From Virgibacillus_F necropolis_A (lineage in GTDB: Bacteria > Bacillota > Bacilli > Bacillales > Amphibacillaceae): a stretch of DNA of 64,000 nucleotides. Where the stretch lies: assembly GCF_044793635.1 (NCBI RefSeq), contig NZ_CP084992.1, forward strand, positions 434,001 through 498,000. The letters are read 5' to 3'. Position numbers and translations under genes: made by a program. How positions within the stretch are numbered: the stretch's first letter is position 1; the number at the start of each line of letters is the position of its first letter. The notes beneath the pieces are model-generated. The model was not told where the DNA came from and did not search any database. It was given only the letters and a program-made list of their open reading frames with translations. Shown piece by piece: positions 61,161 through 64,000 of the stretch.

Positions 61161-61200
61161 AAACAGTAGTGCAGGACATGTCCTGCACTACTGTTTTTTT
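61161..61200. terminator. Palindromic terminator between the MltG-like gene and phoU
   Basis: A perfect 18-bp self-complementary stem (AAACAGTAGTGCAGGACA with its complement) followed by seven T residues in the plus direction; it overlaps the end of phoU by two bases. Confidence 0.9.
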
Positions 61201-61855
61201 AACTGTTTAAATCATACCTTTTACCCTTCACCAAATAAATAATCGCCTCTGAGATATTAGTTGTATGATCTGCTACACGTTCCAGGTAACGACAGACAAA
61301 GGATAATTGTATGATTTGAGCTATATATTCTGGATTCTTTGTCATCAGCCCCATTAACTCTTCAACGAGTCGACCATACATTTTATCAACTTCATCATCC
61401 ATATTCGCAACATCTCTTGCTTTATAGATATCCTCTTCATTAAATGCAAAAAGGATATTATCAATCATTTTTTGTGTAATAGATGCCATATGAGGAATTT
61501 TATTGAGTGGTTCCACAAATTCCCGTTCCCCAATTCGAATAACAGACTTGGCAATGTTTACTGCAAGGTCACCAATTCGTTCAATGTCTGTTGTCACTTT
61601 CATAATCGCTATGATTTTCCTTAAATCTGAAGCTAACGGCTGCTCTTTTGCAATTAGCCATGTTGCATTTTCATTAATTTCTTCCTCTAGTGCGTTGATT
61701 TTAGCATCTTCATCAATAACCTGTAATGCCAAGTCAACATTCTGATTTTCAAGAGCGTTTATTGATCGGTCCAATGCCAGTTTAGCAAGATTTCCAAGTT
61801 CCATTAGTTCAGATTTTAATACAGCTAATTGTTCTTCAAAATTTTCTCTTGTCAA
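61199..61855 (-). CDS. phoU: Phosphate uptake regulator PhoU
   Basis: Two PhoU three-helix-bundle repeats with metal-cluster motifs: EEEINENATWLIAKEQPLAS then DLRKIIAIMKVTTDIERIGD, and in the second half SFVCRYLERVADHTTNISEA (ExxxD pattern). Modulates PhoR signalling via the Pst transporter. 218 aa. Start TTG at 61855, eight bases after GGAGG. Last gene of the pst operon here, 18 bp after pstB. Confidence 0.95.
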   Translation of the reverse strand: MTRENFEEQLAVLKSELMELGNLAKLALDRSINALENQNVDLALQVIDEDAKINALEEEINENATWLIAKEQPLASDLRKIIAIMKVTTDIERIGDLAVNIAKSVIRIGEREFVEPLNKIPHMASITQKMIDNILFAFNEEDIYKARDVANMDDEVDKMYGRLVEELMGLMTKNPEYIAQIIQLSFVCRYLERVADHTTNISEAIIYLVKGKRYDLNS

Positions 61856-61873
61856 TACTCACACCTCCATATA

Positions 61874-62701
61874 CTATCCAAATCGGCCTGTAATATAGTC
61901 TTCTGTTCGTTTATCAGTAGGATTAGAAAATAGTCTATCTGTATCACTATATTCGACCACTTCACCATTCAGAAAGAAAGCCGTTCTATCAGAAATACGT
62001 GCAGCCTGTTGCATATTATGCGTTACAATAACAATGCTGTATTCCTTTTTCAGCTCTTGAACTAATTCCTCCACCTTTAAAGTGGAAATCGGATCTAACG
62101 CTGATGTTGGTTCATCCATTAAAATAACTTCTGGTTCAATTGCTAAACATCTTGCTATGCATAAGCGTTGTTGTTGTCCACCAGATAACCCAAACGCATT
62201 TTCACCTAATCGGTCTTTTACTTCATCCCAAAGAGCTGCGCCTTTTAAACTTTTTTCTACAATTTCATCTAGAACTTTTTTCTTTTTAACGCCATGAATT
62301 TTTGGACCGTAAGCAACGTTTTCATAAATTGATTTTGGAAAGGGATTAGGTTTTTGAAATACCATCCCAACATTCGTCCTAAGTTCCTCCACCTTATACC
62401 TAGGGTCAAAGATATTCTGATCTTTATAGATAATACTTCCAGCCATATTTACAGATGGAACCAATTCCACCATCCGGTTTAGCGCCTTAATAAATGTTGA
62501 CTTACCACAACCTGATGGGCCTATTATAGCTGTTACCTGATTAGCTGGAATGTCAAATTGGAGCTCCTGTAGTGCTTGTTTTTCACCATACCAAAGATTG
62601 AAGTTTTGTACGGAATAAATAATTTTACTTTCTGAATCTACATCTGAATCCATCATTCCTATAATAGGAACCCGTCTCTCATCTTTTACCTTACTCATCA
62701 T
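61874..62701 (-). CDS. pstB: Phosphate ABC transporter ATPase PstB
   Basis: 275 residues. Walker A IIGPSGCGKSTFIKALNRM (about 57-75), Q-loop MVFQKPNPFPKSI, ABC signature GLSGGQQQRLCIARCLA, Walker B VILMDEPTSALDP and the H-loop VTHNM. The N-terminus is longer than in most PstB (about 20 extra residues), and AAGGAGG is spaced properly for the first ATG pair. It couples ATP hydrolysis to phosphate import through PstA/PstC. Confidence 0.97.
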   Translation of the reverse strand: MMSKVKDERRVPIIGMMDSDVDSESKIIYSVQNFNLWYGEKQALQELQFDIPANQVTAIIGPSGCGKSTFIKALNRMVELVPSVNMAGSIIYKDQNIFDPRYKVEELRTNVGMVFQKPNPFPKSIYENVAYGPKIHGVKKKKVLDEIVEKSLKGAALWDEVKDRLGENAFGLSGGQQQRLCIARCLAIEPEVILMDEPTSALDPISTLKVEELVQELKKEYSIVIVTHNMQQAARISDRTAFFLNGEVVEYSDTDRLFSNPTDKRTEDYITGRFG

Positions 62702-62715
62702 GCAGGCCTCCTTGT

Positions 62716-63594
62716 TTAGTACCTTTTAGAAAACTTATTTCTGATAAATACTGCTATCGAATTCATAATGATTAACATAATCAGCAGCACAATTATCCCT
62801 GCTGCTGCTGCATATTGAAACTCTTCTTGTGGTCTGCTAGTCCAATTAAAGATTTGAATAGGCATTACAGTGAACCCGGACCATACGTTCTCTGGTAAAT
62901 ATGCTATAAAAGTCAATGCACCAATCATCAACAATGGGGCCGTTTCACCTATTGCCCGGGATAATGCTAGAATACCTCCCGTTAAAATACCTGGAATCGC
63001 TGCGGGAAGCACAATTCTTCGTATGGTTTGCCATTTTGTAGCCCCCATTGCATATGATGCTTCGTATTGCTCATTCGGAATCGAACGTATGGCTTCTTGA
63101 GCTGCTACCACGATGATAGGTAGGATTAACAAACTCATTGTCAAACCACCTGCCATAATACTTCGCCCCATTTCAAGTAGTCTTACAAAAATGGTTAATC
63201 CCAGCAAACCAAAGACTATTGAAGGCACACCTGCAAGATTAGAAATATTTATTTGAATAAAGCGAGTCCACCTGTTTTTTTTAGCGTATTCCTCTAGATA
63301 AATTGCTGTACCAACACCCAAAATAAGTGAAACTGGGGCTGTTACTGCCATTAACCAAAGTGACCCAACTATAGCAGCCTTAATTCCAGCTTCCTCAGGA
63401 AATCTTGACGCAAAACTGGTAAGGAATCCCCAGTCTAAATAGCCAACTCCTTGTGTGAAAACGCGATATAAAAGAGTTGCTAAGACTACAATCCCAAATA
63501 GAGTAGCAAGAAAGAACAACCATTTAATAATATGATTTTTTGCTAATCGTTTTCCTGTTGTATTTCTAACAGCCTCTTTATTAATTAAACTCAT
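62716..63594 (-). CDS. pstA: Phosphate ABC transporter permease PstA
   Basis: 292 residues with six membrane helices. EAA loop: ASYAMGATKWQTIRRIVLPA, then GILTGGILALSRAIGETAPL, which carry the conserved Arg/Glu of Pst permeases. N-terminal HIIKWLFFLATLFGIVVLAT is the first helix. A GGAGG ribosome-binding site precedes the ATG. The start is 1 bp after the pstC stop, so they are coupled. Confidence 0.95.
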   Translation of the reverse strand: MSLINKEAVRNTTGKRLAKNHIIKWLFFLATLFGIVVLATLLYRVFTQGVGYLDWGFLTSFASRFPEEAGIKAAIVGSLWLMAVTAPVSLILGVGTAIYLEEYAKKNRWTRFIQINISNLAGVPSIVFGLLGLTIFVRLLEMGRSIMAGGLTMSLLILPIIVVAAQEAIRSIPNEQYEASYAMGATKWQTIRRIVLPAAIPGILTGGILALSRAIGETAPLLMIGALTFIAYLPENVWSGFTVMPIQIFNWTSRPQEEFQYAAAAGIIVLLIMLIIMNSIAVFIRNKFSKRY

Positions 63595-63595
63595 T

Positions 63596-64000
63596 TTAAT
63601 ATTCCTCCCTAAAACGACGAGAAATGTATTGTGCTAATAAATTCATTAATAGTGTGAAAACAAATAGGGTCATACCAACTGCATAAATACTATAGTAAAT
63701 GGTTGATCCATAGCCCGCATCGCCAAGACTAATCTGTACAATATATGCTGTCATCGTTTGAATGGATTCCGTTACATCTAATGTAAGCTTTGGTGTAGAA
63801 CCAGCTGCAACGGCAACAATCATTGTTTCTCCAATCGCACGAGAAATTCCTAAAACAAATGAAGCGATTATACCTGAAAGTGCCGCTGGCAGTACTACTT
63901 TTAATGCTACTTCAAACCTTGTCGATCCCATAGCATATGCACCTTCACGCATTGAATTTGGAACTGAACTCATTGCATCCTCTGATAATGAAGCAATCAT
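63596..64000 (-). CDS. pstC: Phosphate ABC transporter permease PstC, C-terminal part
   Basis: Only the last 134 codons lie in the window; the gene continues past the right edge (family length about 300 aa). It includes the EAA loop GAYAMGSTRFEVALKVVLPA and SGIIASFVLGISRAIGETMI, matching the PstA equivalents. The ATG at the window edge is an internal Met, not the start. PstS would be expected further upstream. Confidence 0.93.
   Translation of the reverse strand: MIASLSEDAMSSVPNSMREGAYAMGSTRFEVALKVVLPAALSGIIASFVLGISRAIGETMIVAVAAGSTPKLTLDVTESIQTMTAYIVQISLGDAGYGSTIYYSIYAVGMTLFVFTLLMNLLAQYISRRFREEY

Overview
The window is chromosomal DNA of an endospore-forming, low-GC, naturally competent member of the Bacillaceae. 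The gene order follows the Bacillus subtilis bkd to spo0A to spoIIIA to gcv to comG to pst arc. Three features point to a halotolerant or alkaliphilic relative (Oceanobacillus/Virgibacillus-like; inference): a B12-dependent ribonucleotide reductase, an OLE RNA locus, and GC-rich intergenic palindromes. Nearly all genes lie on the minus strand.

Layout. 1-5.0 kb: branched-chain amino acid and acyl-phosphate catabolism (buk partial, bcd, ptb) with the sigma-54 activator bkdR. 5.1-8.0 kb: a DUF2627 gene, a LexA-box-controlled 37-codon ORF, spo0A and spoIVB. 8.2-13.5 kb: recN, argR, tlyA, oapA, the OLE RNA and ispA. 13.5-19.0 kb: xseB, xseA, folD, nusB, yqhY, accC and accB. 19.2-24.3 kb: the complete spoIIIAA-AH operon behind a sigma-E-like promoter. 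24.4-32.4 kb: a lipoprotein, efp, an aminopeptidase, aroQ, an unusual one-piece double ABC permease, yqhR, yqhP, a patatin and mntR. 32.5-35.7 kb: nrdJ cut into three exons by two group I introns, with tandem NrdR boxes upstream. 36.2-43.4 kb: a rhodanese, the gcvT-gcvPA-gcvPB operon under a tandem glycine riboswitch, and yqhH-yqhG. 43.4-43.8 kb: two palindromic repeat elements. 43.9-48.6 kb: yqzE, aroK and the comG operon, in which comGD carries an in-frame TAA. 48.7-61.1 kb: yqgY, yqgX, yqgW, an LTA synthase, yqgQ-glcK, spoVAF, the rhomboid yqgP, yqgO, a ThiF/MoeB-type E1, yqgN, rpmG and a short MltG-like protein. 61.2-64 kb: phoU-pstB-pstA-pstC (pstC partial).

How it fits together. Two sporulation blocks (spo0A/spoIVB and spoIIIA) frame a housekeeping stretch that links isoprenoid, folate and fatty-acid precursor genes. 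The OLE RNA sits inside the isoprenoid and DNA-repair cluster beside its membrane partner OapA. Glycine, one-carbon and folate functions recur (folD, gcv, yqgN), as do shikimate genes (aroQ, aroK).

Most interesting: (1) the two nrdJ group I introns, whose P7 helices show a compensatory base change; (2) a probable SOS-induced cationic micropeptide convergent to yqzF; (3) the OLE RNA with a 10-bp closing stem; (4) comGD with a single in-frame stop; (5) two palindromes that share a core but have different, self-complementary arms; (6) a FapR-like operator in front of accBC. All calls come from reading the sequence; no database search was run.
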